A DNA stretch of 64,000 nucleotides from Deltaproteobacteria bacterium (GCA_015075075.1 JABTVA010000006.1:62001-126000); one strand, 5' to 3'. Counted from the first letter of the stretch, positions 43,660 through 54,048 are shown. Notes: generated by a model not told the origin, from the letters alone. Translations and numbers: made by a program.

Positions 43660-45909
43660 TCAAACTCCGCCGTTCAGGAACCTTCCTACCAACGCCATCA
43701 TCTCCCTTGCCTTGTACGGCTTTGAGATGACGCCTGAAAAGCCGAATTTACCGTAGTCGGACATGACCGGGTCGTCGGAATAGCCGCTTGAGACTATCAC
43801 CTTGGCGGCCGGGTCTATCTCGAGGACGCGGCGGACAGCCTCCTTCCCGCCCATGCCTGCAGGGATGGTAAGGTCCATTATCACGAGGTCAAAGCCCCTG
43901 CCCTCTGACCTCGCCTCCTTAAAGAGCGCGACCGCCTCGGCCCCGTCCCTTGCCGATTCCACCTCGCATTCCATGCCCTTCAGCATCTCCCCCAGTGCTT
44001 CCCTTATGGTCTCATCGTCGTCCATTACGAGCACCCTGCCCTTATGCGAAGGCGCCTGGAAGGGCTTCATCTCCATGTACGCACACGCGTCGGGGGACGC
44101 CGGGATATAAACGGAGAAGGTAGAGCCCTTTCCCTGCGCGGACTCCACCTCTATGAAGCCCCCGTGGTTCCTTATGACCGAATACGCGGCGGCGAGTCCG
44201 AGCCCGCTCCCGCCTTCCTTGGTCGTGTAATAAGGGTCGAAGACCTTTTCCACGTCCGCCTCCGGTATTCCCGCGCCACTGTCTTCCACGCGGATGCACA
44301 CGTGCGGCGAGCCGAGCGGACGGTCCTTGGCTGATGAGGCGTTGGACGCGCTCACTTTTATCAATCCGCCGGAGGGCATGGCCTCGTCTGCGTTGACGAT
44401 CATGTTCTGGATGGCCTGCGAGAGCATACCCTCGTCCGCCTCTATGGGCAGGAGGCCGGGAGCTATCGAGAACTCGCATTTCGATTTGGAGCCTGCGGTA
44501 ACGAACGAGCACCAGTCGGCTATTACGTTTTCAAGGAAGAGCGTGCTCTTTACCGGCGCCCCTCCCTTTGAGAACGTAAGGAACTGGCGCACCAGCCGCT
44601 TGGCCTCGTTGCAGGCCTTTTCCGCCTCCTTCAGCCGCCCGGACACCTTCTCGTCAGGCCCGTAAAAGAGCGCGAGCGAGACGTTTCCGATTATCCCGGT
44701 GAGGAGGTTATTGAAGTCGTGGGCTATGCCGCCCGCGAGCCTGCCGAGTGATTCGAGCTTCTGCGACTTGATGAACTCGGCCTCAAGCCCCTTCCTCAAG
44801 GTGATGTCCTTGACCGTTGCGCAGTAGTTGAGGATATTGCCGTCCGGGCCGGTTATGGCGAAAGGGCTTATGATGACAGGGAAGAGGCTTCCGTCCTTTC
44901 TCCTGAAGACTAACTCATAATCGCCCTCTTTCCCGGCCTCAAGGTCTGAAAAGGCCGCCTCTATCCTGGGCAGCTCCTCCTCGGGCCAGTACGGCATCGG
45001 GGCCTTTCTCCCGGCAAGCTCGTCTTTTTCGAATCCAACCATATTGAAAAAGGCCGGGTTCCCGTCCACGAACCTGCGTTCGCCGTCGAACATGCTGAAG
45101 CCGTCGTGCATGGACCTTATGAGGCTCTCGGTGCGGTTCTTGCTGTCGATAAGGGCCTTTTCGTATTCAATCCTGTCGCTTATGTCCCTGAAGATGCCGA
45201 GTATGCGCCCGCCCTCGCCGAACGAGAGCGGGGCCGCGCTTATACGGACGTTTACTATCGTGCCGTCTTTCCTTATTGCCTCCCCGTCATAGTCGGCGGC
45301 CCTGCCCTTTACCGAGTGGGCGGCGAACTTGCCCCTGTATTCCTCGGCCTTTCCGGGCGGGTGGAGCTTTGATTGGTGCATCCCGATAAGCTCTTCCCTC
45401 GTCCTACCGATGAGCACCTCGGCCTGCTTATTGGCGTCTACAATGAAGCCGGTCTCGATATCGGCGAGTAAGGCGGCGTCATTGAGGTTTTCGAAGAGGT
45501 GCCTGTACTTCTCCTCCGAGACCCGGAGACGCTCCTCGGCCATCCTGTAATCGGTTATGTCCCTGGCCATGACCACGGCCCCGGCTATGGCCCCGTCGTA
45601 GTCGAGATAGGGGTAGTACGTGACGTTCATGAACCTCCGGCCAGCCTCCCGGAAGGTGAACCATGCCCTGTAATTTATGACCTCTCCGGCAAAGCAGCGG
45701 TCCAGGTAGTCTTTTACGAAATTCTTGAATACGGCATCGCCGAGGAGCTCCGGGACCTTATGCCCTACGATCTCCTCCCTGCTCTTTCCGTGGGCCTTCA
45801 AATACGCGTAGCTTACTACAAGGTATTCGTAATTCCTGCCGACTATCGAGATATGGTCCGGGGAAGGGGAGATGAACCGCTCGTAAAACCTGAGGAATTC
45901 CTGTGGCAT
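43660..45909 (-). CDS. Hybrid PAS sensor histidine kinase with receiver domain
   Basis: A soluble 749-residue signalling protein. Three PAS domains (about residues 10-125, 130-250 and 255-375) come first. The HisKA box RLAGGIAHDFNNLLTGIIGN follows with His near residue 398, then the ATPase domain (VEDSGAGIP, GSGLGLAAAYSVI). A C-terminal receiver (residues 625-745) has Asp in DLVIMDLTIPAGMG. An AGGAGAAGC site precedes the ATG. No output regulator is adjacent, so the signal and targets are unknown. PAS modules suggest redox, oxygen or small-ligand sensing. Confidence 0.92.
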   Translation of the reverse strand: MPQEFLRFYERFISPSPDHISIVGRNYEYLVVSYAYLKAHGKSREEIVGHKVPELLGDAVFKNFVKDYLDRCFAGEVINYRAWFTFREAGRRFMNVTYYPYLDYDGAIAGAVVMARDITDYRMAEERLRVSEEKYRHLFENLNDAALLADIETGFIVDANKQAEVLIGRTREELIGMHQSKLHPPGKAEEYRGKFAAHSVKGRAADYDGEAIRKDGTIVNVRISAAPLSFGEGGRILGIFRDISDRIEYEKALIDSKNRTESLIRSMHDGFSMFDGERRFVDGNPAFFNMVGFEKDELAGRKAPMPYWPEEELPRIEAAFSDLEAGKEGDYELVFRRKDGSLFPVIISPFAITGPDGNILNYCATVKDITLRKGLEAEFIKSQKLESLGRLAGGIAHDFNNLLTGIIGNVSLALFYGPDEKVSGRLKEAEKACNEAKRLVRQFLTFSKGGAPVKSTLFLENVIADWCSFVTAGSKSKCEFSIAPGLLPIEADEGMLSQAIQNMIVNADEAMPSGGLIKVSASNASSAKDRPLGSPHVCIRVEDSGAGIPEADVEKVFDPYYTTKEGGSGLGLAAAYSVIRNHGGFIEVESAQGKGSTFSVYIPASPDACAYMEMKPFQAPSHKGRVLVMDDDETIREALGEMLKGMECEVESARDGAEAVALFKEARSEGRGFDLVIMDLTIPAGMGGKEAVRRVLEIDPAAKVIVSSGYSDDPVMSDYGKFGFSGVISKPYKAREMMALVGRFLNGGV

Positions 45910-46296
45910 ACGGCTTCTCCTGATGGCTTTTGGAGAGGATTGGGACCACGGGTTTTAAATCACTTGGCATACCCTGTTGGCACCATCCCCGGACAGGCGG
46001 CAACTCCCATCCAGCACTGGAATTATATCACAACCGTAACAACCCTGTCATCCGCTAAAGGCCCTGGCAGGGCGCAGCGCTCCGGGACTTCGGCTATAAT
46101 CGCAAATAGCTGATTTCTCAAAAAAGCAAAATCTCAGGGTGCTCAAAAAGCTCCAGCTGCGAGGCCCCAGTTGGAACAGGGGAACTGGGAATGAGGCGTA
46201 CTTTTCGTGTACGCCGGAGTGTCAAGCGACGTAGCCTTCGACGCAGATGGACTTTTTCAGCAGCCTGCTAAGCCGTTCGGAAAAAGAGAGGGTATC
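45910..46296. other. Intergenic stretch with a repeat tail
   Basis: No gene is supported. The right end (46210-46270) includes TGTACGCCGGAGTGTCAAG and GATGGACTTTTTCAGCAGCC, a dispersed bacterial repeat; part of it recurs weakly at 47358-47375 (CAGCTTGCTGAAACTCCG). Confidence 0.5.
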
Positions 46297-46533
46297 ATGG
46301 AAGAGTTTGCTCCTGACAAGACCCTTGACGCAAGGGGCTTAAGCTGTCCCATGCCGTCCGTAAAGACGGCCCTGGCGCTCGAAGGGATGGTCCCGGGGCA
46401 GGTGCTCCTGGTGCTTACGGACGACCCTGTCTCCCAGAAAGAGCTGCCTCTCTGGGCCGAAGCGACCGGCAACAAGCTCCTGGCCCTGGACCGGGAGGAG
46501 AAGACCATCAGGATATTCCTCAGGAAGGGATGA
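46297..46533 (+). CDS. tusA: TusA-family sulfur carrier
   Basis: A 78-residue sulfurtransferase-like protein that carries a persulfide on its active cysteine, used in tRNA thiolation, molybdenum cofactor or sulfur metabolism. The CPxP motif is in LDARGLSCPMPSVKTALAL near residue 18. The second strand VLLVLTDDPVSQKELPLWAE is typical. The ATG at 46297 has an AGAGAGGG site; a longer frame crosses a repeat and is not used. It overlaps the next gene by four bases (ATGA). Confidence 0.9.
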   Translation: MEEFAPDKTLDARGLSCPMPSVKTALALEGMVPGQVLLVLTDDPVSQKELPLWAEATGNKLLALDREEKTIRIFLRKG

Positions 46534-47324
46534 CCGGGATGGCGAAGGTCTACCACCTCGATCTTGACAGGAAGGCGATAAAGGGCGCCGCCATCGCGCT
46601 CCTCCCGGGCGACCCCGGGAGAACAAGGCCCATAGCCGAGGCCGTTTCCCGGGCCTACGGCACCGATTTCTCCCTCATCGCATCCAGGCGCGAGTTCACG
46701 ACCTGCCTTACGGAGGCCCTCGGCAGGAAGGTGCTCGTAACCTCCACGGGCATAGGCGGCCCGTCCACATCCATAGCAATCGACGAGCTCGCCCAATTGG
46801 GCGTCACCCATTTCATACGCGTCGGCACGACCGGGGCCATACAGGACGATATAAAGAACGGGGACTGCGTAATAACCACGGGCTCGGTCCGCCTCGACGG
46901 CGCGTCCACGCACTACGCCCCCATCGAATACCCGGCTGTCGCGGATTTTTCCATAGTGGCGGCCCTCGTCCTCGGCGCGAAAGAGGCCGGCGTCCGGTTC
47001 CATGTGGGCGTGACAGCCTCGTCCGACACCTTCTACCCCGGCGAGGAGAGGTCAGACTCCTTCATGAAGTACAAGCTCCGGAGGTTCAGGGGCGCTACGA
47101 GGGAATGGAAGGCGCTCCATGTGCTCAACTACGAGATGGAGTCCTCGACCCTTCTTACGGTTACCTCTGCCCTGGGGTTAAGGGGCGGCTGCGTGACCGG
47201 GGTCGTGAACAGGGGCAGCACCGGGAAGATAACCGCGAACGCGCTCCGGACCGGCACGGAGAACGCGGTCAGGACAGCGGTTGCCGCAATAGGGTTCTTT
47301 CTCGAAGACGGATACGGCGTCTGA
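46530..47324 (+). CDS. Nucleoside phosphorylase, uridine-phosphorylase-like
   Basis: A 264-residue enzyme that probably splits uridine (or another nucleoside) with phosphate. Family motifs are ALLPGDPGRTRPIAEAV (phosphate loop) and RVGTTGAIQDDIKNGD. NYEMESSTLLTVTSALGLRG, the substrate loop with catalytic Glu-Met-Glu geometry, is also present. It is translationally coupled to tusA. A second ATG nine bases on is possible. Uridine is preferred over purine because of the NYEMESS block, but activity should be tested. Confidence 0.88.
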   Translation: MTGMAKVYHLDLDRKAIKGAAIALLPGDPGRTRPIAEAVSRAYGTDFSLIASRREFTTCLTEALGRKVLVTSTGIGGPSTSIAIDELAQLGVTHFIRVGTTGAIQDDIKNGDCVITTGSVRLDGASTHYAPIEYPAVADFSIVAALVLGAKEAGVRFHVGVTASSDTFYPGEERSDSFMKYKLRRFRGATREWKALHVLNYEMESSTLLTVTSALGLRGGCVTGVVNRGSTGKITANALRTGTENAVRTAVAAIGFFLEDGYGV

Positions 47325-47444
47325 AAAGCTCACGGGCCTTAAGAGTCCTGCTTTAGCAGCTTGCTGAAACTCCGTGATGTCAGGGAGTGGGCCCAGGACG
47401 AGATAGTCCTCGCCCCTCCCGGAAGGGCTGAAGACAGCTCAGGA

Positions 47445-48130
47445 TGAGGTCATAGAGAATAATAGCGGGCAAAACGGAAAACCCGCGCGGGGATACGGGG
47501 CCTTAACAAGTCTTACGCGCAGGGCAGCCATTCCGGTCCCTCAGGTAGAACCTCGATATCGAAAATGCCGGGTTTATGGCGCTCATGGGCCCCTCGGGCT
47601 CGGGGAAGAGCACGCTACTTAACCTCATAGCCGGAATAGACCGGCCTGACAGCGGCACGATCGAGATGGGCGGCACGAGGACCATCTCTCGCCGAGTCCG
47701 AGCTCGCCTCCTGGCGCTCGGACCACGTAGGCTTCATATTCCAGTTCTACAATCTCATGCCGGTCTTACCGCGCTTGAGAACGTCGAGCTTCCGCTCCTC
47801 CTTAAGGACATGCCCCGGAAAGAGAGGCGCGAGAGGGCCGGGATGCTCCTCGGGCTCGTGGGCCTCGCCGAGCGCCTGGACCATTACCCCGGCGAGCTCT
47901 CGGGCGGGGAGCAGCAGAGGGTCGCCATATCGAGGGCCATGGTCACGGACCCGACCATACTCGTGGCGGACGAGCCGACCGGCGACCTTGACATGGAATC
48001 CGCGGAAGAGGTGCTGCGCCTCATGGAGAGGCTCAACATGGAATTCGGGAAGACCATAATACTGGTCACGCACGACCCCAAGGCCGCCGGGAGGGCGCGC
48101 ACCGTAAGGCGCCTCGAAAAGATTACCTCA
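47445..48130 (+). pseudogene. LolD/MacB-type ABC ATPase with indels
   Basis: From about 47510 the protein reads LNKSYAQG, then MALMGPSGSGKSTLLNLIAG (Walker A). After a frame change near 47690 it reads SWRSDHVGFIFQFYNLMPVL. A further frame holds [17 protein letters not shown] (signature) and [18 protein letters not shown] (Walker B). A stop-free H-loop, IILVTHDP, completes it. Two or three single-base indels would restore a normal subunit of about 230 residues. The start is unclear. Confidence 0.82.
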
Positions 48131-49271
48131 ATGCCTGCTCGTCTTGCTCCCTCTTTAGAAACGCCTTCCGCCACAGGCTCCGCACCATGCTCACAGTCCT
48201 CAACGCCGCAAATCCGCTATACTATCCTTCGGGCTCCTCCGGACGGTAGTGGACGCCTGGTACGCGGGGGTAGAGGCCTCGGCGGCCAACCGGCTCATAA
48301 CCCGGAACGCCATCTCACTCTCCTTTTCGCTCCCTCTCTCATATTACGAGAAGATACGCCAGGTCGACGGGGTCGAGAAGCTCTCTTACGGCAACTGGTT
48401 CGGCGGCGTATACGGGGACGAGCGGAAGTTCTTCGCGAACTTCGCGATGCAGGCGGAAAGCCACCTCAACATAGTGACCGAGCTCGTCCTCTCCCCCGGG
48501 GACAAGGCCGCGTACCTGAAAGACAGGAAAGGCGCGATAGCCGGGCAAAAGCTCGCCGAAAGGTTCGGCTGGGATATCGGAGATACCATAACGCTCAAAG
48601 GCACGGTCTTCTCAGGCGACTGGGACTTTACGCTCAAAGGCATATACAGGGGGCGGGACGACACCGTTGACGAGAGCCTTTTTTTCTTCCACTGGGAATA
48701 CCTGAACGAGACCCTTGAGGCGCAGAGCCGATGAGGGCCGGAAGGGTGGGCTTCTACCTCGCGGAGATCGAAAGGCCAGAGCTCGCGGCCGTTGTCTCGG
48801 GCCGCATAGACTCGCTCTTCGAGAACTCCCTTGCGGAGACGCTCACCGGGGACCGAGCGCTCAACGGATGAGTTTCGTAAGCATGACGGAGGCGATAATG
48901 ACCGCGATCCGGCTCGTCTCGGTGGTGGTCATATTCATAATCATGGCGGTCGTGGCGAACGATGCGTATTGCTGTCGAGCGCGCGGGCAGGTTCGCGGTC
49001 ATGAAGGCTGGGTTCGGCGCCGGGCATATAACCCTCCTCGTATTGGAGAATCGCTCGCCATCGCCGCCCTGGCGGCGCCGTACGTAGGCCGCCCTCACCC
49101 TTCCCCGCCGCCTCTTTTTCATGGGCCGAACTCGGGCGGTGCTCCGGTATTCATCATAAAGCCCGCGACCTTCTGGCTGGACGCGGCAGCCGCCTGATAG
49201 TCGCCGCCGCAGCGCGGTCGTCCCCATACAGGGCCCTCGACCGTCCCGCAACCGCCGCCCTGGAAGGGTAG
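48131..49271 (+). pseudogene. FtsX-like ABC permease 1, indel-damaged
   Basis: The start [14 protein letters not shown] (48145-48200) leads, after a frame change, into an intact stretch of about 160 residues (VVDAWYAGVEASAANRLITR to YLNETLEAQS). The C-terminal membrane part reads MTEAIMTAIRLVSVVVIFII and VMKAVGFGAGHITLLVLG across frames. The end near 49271 matches FtsX tails. It is the first of two tandem permeases after the ATPase. The stretch at 48960-49270 is the most damaged. Confidence 0.75.
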
Positions 49272-49278
49272 TATAGCG

Positions 49279-50434
49279 ATGCCTGTACCGCTCATACACA
49301 GCCCCTCAGTCGCTCCGCACAGAAAGCTCACGACGGCCCTCACCGCCGGCAGCCCCCTCGTCGTCTCGTCTCGCCGCGATAACGATGCTGTGCAGATCGA
49401 GGCTAAGCTCATCGAGACCGGCTCGAAAGATAATATGATAGTCGTAAGGAAGGGTGCGCCCTCAGAGGTCCAGAGCACGATAACCCGCGACCAGCCGCCG
49501 CAAATCGGTCCTCCCCGGGGTCCTGACAGGCCCCGGCGGGATGAGGCTTGCCGCAAAAGAGATAGTCGTCCTCATCTCGCTACAGAAGCGCGGCACCGAA
49601 AGCCCCTCCAACGTGGTCATACGGGGGATATCGCCCGTTTCTTTCGGACTCAGGCCGCAGGCAAGGCTCGTCCAAGGCAGGATGCCGAGGCCCGGCACCT
49701 ACGAGATAATATCCGGGAAGGCGGTCTCAGCCAGGTTCAAGGGGGCGGGCATGGGGGAAAAGCTCTCATTCGCGATGAGGGAGTGGACGATCGTCGGCAT
49801 ATTCGACGCAGGCGCCACCGGGTTCTCCTCCGAGATATGGGGCGACGCCGACTCCCTCATGCAGGCCTTCAGACGCCCACTCTACTCATCAGTTGTCTTC
49901 AGGATGGAAGACCCGGAAAGGCTCGGTTCCATAAAGGCCGCGATAGAGGACGACCCCAGGCTCAGCCTCGACGCCAAGCTGGAGACGGACTTCTACTCGG
50001 AACAGTCCAGGGCCCTCTCCCTATTCCTCAAGGTGCTCGGCACAACTCTCACGGCCATATTCTCAATAGGGGCCATAATCGGGGCCGTGATAACGATGTA
50101 CTCGGCTGTGGCCGGGAGGGTCGGAGAGATCGGGACGCTCCGCGCCCTCGGCTTCGGCAGGACGAGCATACTCGCGGCCTTCCTCGCCGAGTCGCTCCTT
50201 ACAGGCCTCGCGGGAGGGGCAATCGGCCTCCTTGCAGCATCGTTCCTCCGCTTCCTCTCGTTCTCCACCCTCAACTTCCAGACCTTCTCGGAGCTGGCAT
50301 TCTCGTTCACCCTCACCCTGAGGACAGCCGTACTCTCCCTGACCGTAGCGCTCGTCATGGGCCTCGCAGGAGGGCTCCTGCCGGCCATCAAAGCCTCAAG
50401 GATGAAGATAACGGACGCGCTCCGGACCGGATAG
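49279..50434 (+). pseudogene. FtsX-like ABC permease 2, broken near its start
   Basis: Residues from MPVPLIHS, RRKLTTALTA-like and VETGSKDNMIVVRKGAPSEV to TITRDQ can be read between 49279 and 49520 with frame changes. From 49541 to 50434 the frame is intact. It holds the periplasmic domain and three C-terminal membrane segments with the FtsX motif VGEIGTLRALGFGRTSILAA, ending KASRMKITDALRTG. Together with permease 1 and the ATPase it forms a DevCA/MacB-like export system. An HlyD partner is not adjacent. Confidence 0.8.
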
Positions 50435-50448
50435 GCCGGCAAGACTTC

Positions 50449-50485
50449 TTGAGAGGACCTTTTTTGTAAAACGGGTCCTTCTCAA
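50449..50485. terminator. Possible bidirectional hairpin between convergent genes
   Basis: TTGAGAGGACC and GGTCCTTCTCAA pair with one bulge around a loop containing six T. It lies between the converging permease 2 and hyfI-like genes. No clear T tract follows the stem, so this is weak. Confidence 0.3.
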
Positions 50486-50501
50486 ACCCGGGCCGGACCC
50501 G

Positions 50502-51011
50502 CTATCCTTCGATCACACGGAGCAGGCCGTTCAGTATGTCCGAGGGGGTCGGGGGGCAGCCGTGTATGTACGCATCCACGGAAAGGACGCTCCCCACCCC
50601 GCCGAGCGAGGCGTAGGAGCTGCCGAAGACGCCGCCGTTATAGCCGCAGTCCCCCACGGCCACAACCAGCTTTGGCGACGGCATTGCGTCGTAGGTCCTC
50701 CGAAGCGGAACCTCCATGTTCCTTGAGACCGGCCCTGTGACGAGGAGGATGTCCGCGAACCTCGGGGAGGCGGTGAAGCTTATGCCGAAGCGTTCCGCGT
50801 CGTACACCGGGTTGCATGTCGCGCTTATCTCGAGCTCGCACCCGTTGCAGGAGCCAGCGTCGACCAGCCTGATTGCGGCGCTCCGCCTGAAACGCTTCCT
50901 TACGGCCTTTTCAAGACCGGCCCCGGCGAGAGTGACTTTCGCCTCCTCTGCCGGGTCCAGCGGCTCGGTGACAATCCCGGTCCTGAATATCTGGTGCAGT
51001 ATCTTCAGCAT
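50502..51011 (-). CDS. Small Fe-S subunit, HyfI/HycG/NuoB-like
   Basis: A 169-residue subunit that carries the [4Fe-4S] cluster (N2-like) at the membrane-arm interface. Cluster cysteines are complete: Cys55 and Cys58 (GSCNGCELE), Cys122 (GDCGYNGG) and Cys152 (HGCPPTP). It is the last gene of the six-gene hyf-like operon, 11 bases after the large subunit. A full set of Fe-S ligands beside a large subunit without Ni-Fe ligands implies that electron transfer is kept while hydrogen chemistry is lost. Confidence 0.92.
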   Translation of the reverse strand: MLKILHQIFRTGIVTEPLDPAEEAKVTLAGAGLEKAVRKRFRRSAAIRLVDAGSCNGCELEISATCNPVYDAERFGISFTASPRFADILLVTGPVSRNMEVPLRRTYDAMPSPKLVVAVGDCGYNGGVFGSSYASLGGVGSVLSVDAYIHGCPPTPSDILNGLLRVIEG

Positions 51012-51021
51012 GGCTTAAGCC

Positions 51022-52593
51022 TCAAAGGTCGTGACCCGAATATGACTGGTTGAAGCTCTTGTTGCAGAGCGGGAAATCCGGGACTATGTTTCCCTTTACG
51101 GCCTGCTCAAGCGCAACCCAGTTCATGGTCGATGGGTCGCGGACCATGCAGCGGTTAATGCCCCCTCCGGGCGCGCACTGCACCCAGTAGATGATCTCGC
51201 CCCGCCAGCCTTCGACCACGGAGAACCCGGACAGGCCCGAGAGCGGCCCGGACCACCCGGCCCGGACGCTCCCCTCCGGCATCTCCCTTATAAGCTCGCG
51301 TATGAGCCTCGACGATTCCCTGACCTCCTCTACCCTGACCCATGCCCTGGCGTGGACGTCGCCCGAAGAGAGCGCCGGGACAGTCGGCGGGAACTTGTCA
51401 TAAGGGGGGAAGGGGTTCTCTATCCTGGCGTCCAGCCTCTGCCCGCTCGCCCGCGCCGTGAAGCCCACGACGCCGAGGGCCTTTGCCGCATCCGGCTCCA
51501 GCACGCCGGCGCCGTATATCCTGTCCTCGACAGAGGGGTTGTCCTCGTATATCCTGACCAGCCTCTCGAACTCGATTGAAAGGACGTGCAGGTCGTCGAT
51601 GATTGCGACGAACGCGTCGTCGGACAGGTCCGCCGCTACGCCCCCGAGCGCGATGCCGTCCATCATGAGCCTGTGGCCGAAGACCTTCCGGTTGGTCCTC
51701 AGGACCCGCTCGCGGAGAGTCGCGAACTGGCAGTGCAGGAACGTGAACGCGATGTCGTTGCAGATGGCCCCTATGTCGCCCAGGTGGTTCGTTATCCTCT
51801 CCCTTTCGAGCATGATCGCCCTCAGGTGCCCGGCCCTGGGCGGCGGCACGCAGCCTGAGGCCGCTTCAACGGCCATGCAGAAGGCAATCGCGTGCGCGAC
51901 CGTCGAGTCCCCCGACACCCTGGCGGCCAGCCTTGCCGCCTCCTCCCAGCCCAGGGCCTCGAAACGCTTTTCTATGCCCTTGTGGACATAGCCGAGCTTC
52001 TCCTCGAGGTTTATTATGTCCTCGCCAACGGCCTGGAACCTGAAATGTCCCGGCTCTATGATGCCTGCGTGCACCGGGCCGACCGGTATCTCGAAAACCC
52101 CCTCGCCCTCGGCCGACACCCACCTGTAGGTCCCCTCCACGCGCCCGAGGGGCTTCGTCCCGTCAAACGACTTCCTCAGGGGGAAAACGCCCTCGGGCCA
52201 GTCCTCGTGCCTTATCCACGGCCTCGGGTCAGGGTGGCCGTCAGGCTTGAGCCCCATGAGGCTTGCGATCTGCCGTTCCATGCGGTACGCCGCCGGGAAG
52301 TGCCTGGTGAGCGTCGGGAATGCCGGGTCGTCCGGGGGGAGGAGGGACTTGATTACGATATGGTCGCGCCCCTCGATATACGCGGCATATACCCCGAAGC
52401 CCCGGCCGAACAAGGTCTCGTCAGAGGCCCATTCGGCTGCGAGCCTGAAGCCCGCGGCCTTGAGTATCTTCCCCGCGTCGGAGAAAAAGCCGGACGGCAC
52501 CTCGCAGGCCGCGGCCCCGCAGACCGAGGCGTCCATCGAGACGGCGCACCTTTCAAGCAGCTGCTTGAGTATGTCGTTGAGCTTCCCGTTCAT
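51022..52593 (-). CDS. HyfG/HycE-like large subunit lacking Ni-Fe ligands (Ehr-type)
   Basis: A 523-residue fusion of a NuoC-like N-terminal domain (to about residue 140) and a NuoD/hydrogenase-large-subunit domain. The start MNGKLNDILKQ overlaps the preceding gene in ATGA. Where [NiFe]-hydrogenases have RxCGxC, this protein has RVSGDST (225-231). Where they have DPCxxC near the C-terminus, it ends NKSFNQSYSGHDL with no such motif. It therefore cannot bind the Ni-Fe centre in the usual way. It matches the Ehr group (energy-converting hydrogenase-related complexes), whose substrate is unknown. Confidence 0.9.
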   Translation of the reverse strand: MNGKLNDILKQLLERCAVSMDASVCGAAACEVPSGFFSDAGKILKAAGFRLAAEWASDETLFGRGFGVYAAYIEGRDHIVIKSLLPPDDPAFPTLTRHFPAAYRMERQIASLMGLKPDGHPDPRPWIRHEDWPEGVFPLRKSFDGTKPLGRVEGTYRWVSAEGEGVFEIPVGPVHAGIIEPGHFRFQAVGEDIINLEEKLGYVHKGIEKRFEALGWEEAARLAARVSGDSTVAHAIAFCMAVEAASGCVPPPRAGHLRAIMLERERITNHLGDIGAICNDIAFTFLHCQFATLRERVLRTNRKVFGHRLMMDGIALGGVAADLSDDAFVAIIDDLHVLSIEFERLVRIYEDNPSVEDRIYGAGVLEPDAAKALGVVGFTARASGQRLDARIENPFPPYDKFPPTVPALSSGDVHARAWVRVEEVRESSRLIRELIREMPEGSVRAGWSGPLSGLSGFSVVEGWRGEIIYWVQCAPGGGINRCMVRDPSTMNWVALEQAVKGNIVPDFPLCNKSFNQSYSGHDL

Positions 52594-54041
52594 TTGACCA
52601 GCATCTCCACGGCCATATGGAACCATTCGCTCAGGAACCCGGGGAGGTAAAGCCCCAGGCCCAGCGCGAGGCCCATGTGCACAAGGACGGGCATATGCGA
52701 CGCCTTTATCGGCTTCTGCCAGGATGGCGCGTCCCCGAAGACCATGGGTATGACCCTCCTGAAGAGCGCCGCGAATGCCACGGCTATGCCGAGTAGGAAC
52801 AGCGGCACGAAATAAGGCGCGTCCTTTATGAGCGCCGTCAATATCAGGAACTCGCTCGTAAAGACGCCGAAAGGCGGCATGCCCGCGATGGCCGCCACCC
52901 CGAACATCAGCCCCCAGCCGACGAGCGGGTTGCCCTTGACGAGCCCGCCGATCCTGGATATGTCCTGGGTGGAATGCATCTGGGCGGCGTGCCCCACTGT
53001 GAAAAATATGGACGACTTCGTGAGGGAGTGCACCAGCATGTGGAGGAGCGCGCCGAACGTGGCCACCGGCCCTCCCAGCCCGAACGCGAAAGTAGCGATG
53101 CCCATGTGCTCGATAGAGGAGTACGCGAACATCCTCTTGACGTCCTTCTGCCTGAGGAGCGAGAAGGCCGCCACGAGCACCGATAGGAGGCCGAAGACCA
53201 TCATTATATACCCGGCCTTGTGGCTGTGCGTGGCGCCATCGACAAGCACCTTGCAGCGCACCAGCGCGTACAGGGCAACGTTCAGGAGAAGCCCGGAGAG
53301 GACGGCCGAGATGGGCGTGGGACCCTCGCTGTGGGCGTCGGGAAGCCAGTTATGGAGCGGCACCAGGCCCACCTTGGTCCCGTACCCGACCATGAGGAAT
53401 ATGAAGGCTATCGAGAGTACGGTGGGTTCGAGGCTCCCGGCGGCCGCGCTCAGGTTGGTCCACAGCAGCCCGTTCGAGCCCTCCCCGAATATCTTTTCCG
53501 CGGCGAAGTAGAGAAGGACCGTGCCGAAGAGCGCCTGTGCTATGCCCACGCCGCAGAGGATGAAATATTTCCAGGCCGCCTCTACCGCCGGGGGGGTCCT
53601 GTAGAGCGACACGAGGAGCACCGTTGAAAGAGTGGCGAGCTCCATCGCTATCCACAGCACGCCGATGTTGTTCGTAAGCAGCGCGAGCAGCATCGCGAAT
53701 ATGAAGAGCTGGAACATGGCGTGATAGAACCGCATACCCTTGTGGCCGATCTTCCCGTGGCGGCGCTCGTGGGCCATGTACCGCCTGCTGAATACCGCCG
53801 TCGTCATGGAGACGAAGGCGGTAAGGACGGCCAGGTAGACGTTGAAGGCGTCGACGAAGAAGAACCCGCCGCCTGCGACGAAGGGCCCTTCGTCATGGAC
53901 CCTGACAGCGAGGGCCAGGCTCGCGGCGAAGGTGGCGGCAGACCCGGCGATATTAAGCTCGGGCGCGAGCTTCCGGTCTCCCATGAAGGCCAGGACCGCC
54001 GCTGCCGCGAGGTTTATGACAAGAAGCGCTGTTATGATCAT
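52590..54041 (-). CDS. HyfF-like antiporter subunit
   Basis: A 483-residue membrane subunit of the NuoL/M/N-Mrp antiporter family with about 13 hydrophobic segments. The proton-channel region GLVPLHNWLPDAHSEGPTPI near residues 220-240 carries the Lys/His residues of this family. It is more like HyfF than HyfB in length. It probably pumps H+ or Na+ as part of the complex. It overlaps the large-subunit gene by four bases. Confidence 0.9.
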   Translation of the reverse strand: MIITALLVINLAAAAVLAFMGDRKLAPELNIAGSAATFAASLALAVRVHDEGPFVAGGGFFFVDAFNVYLAVLTAFVSMTTAVFSRRYMAHERRHGKIGHKGMRFYHAMFQLFIFAMLLALLTNNIGVLWIAMELATLSTVLLVSLYRTPPAVEAAWKYFILCGVGIAQALFGTVLLYFAAEKIFGEGSNGLLWTNLSAAAGSLEPTVLSIAFIFLMVGYGTKVGLVPLHNWLPDAHSEGPTPISAVLSGLLLNVALYALVRCKVLVDGATHSHKAGYIMMVFGLLSVLVAAFSLLRQKDVKRMFAYSSIEHMGIATFAFGLGGPVATFGALLHMLVHSLTKSSIFFTVGHAAQMHSTQDISRIGGLVKGNPLVGWGLMFGVAAIAGMPPFGVFTSEFLILTALIKDAPYFVPLFLLGIAVAFAALFRRVIPMVFGDAPSWQKPIKASHMPVLVHMGLALGLGLYLPGFLSEWFHMAVEMLVK

Positions 54042-54048
54042 GCGGCCG

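Noticed and set aside
49279-50469. A 396-codon frame overlapping permease 2
   Set aside because: Only its first part matches the permease; the rest is out of frame with the well-conserved FtsX sequence.
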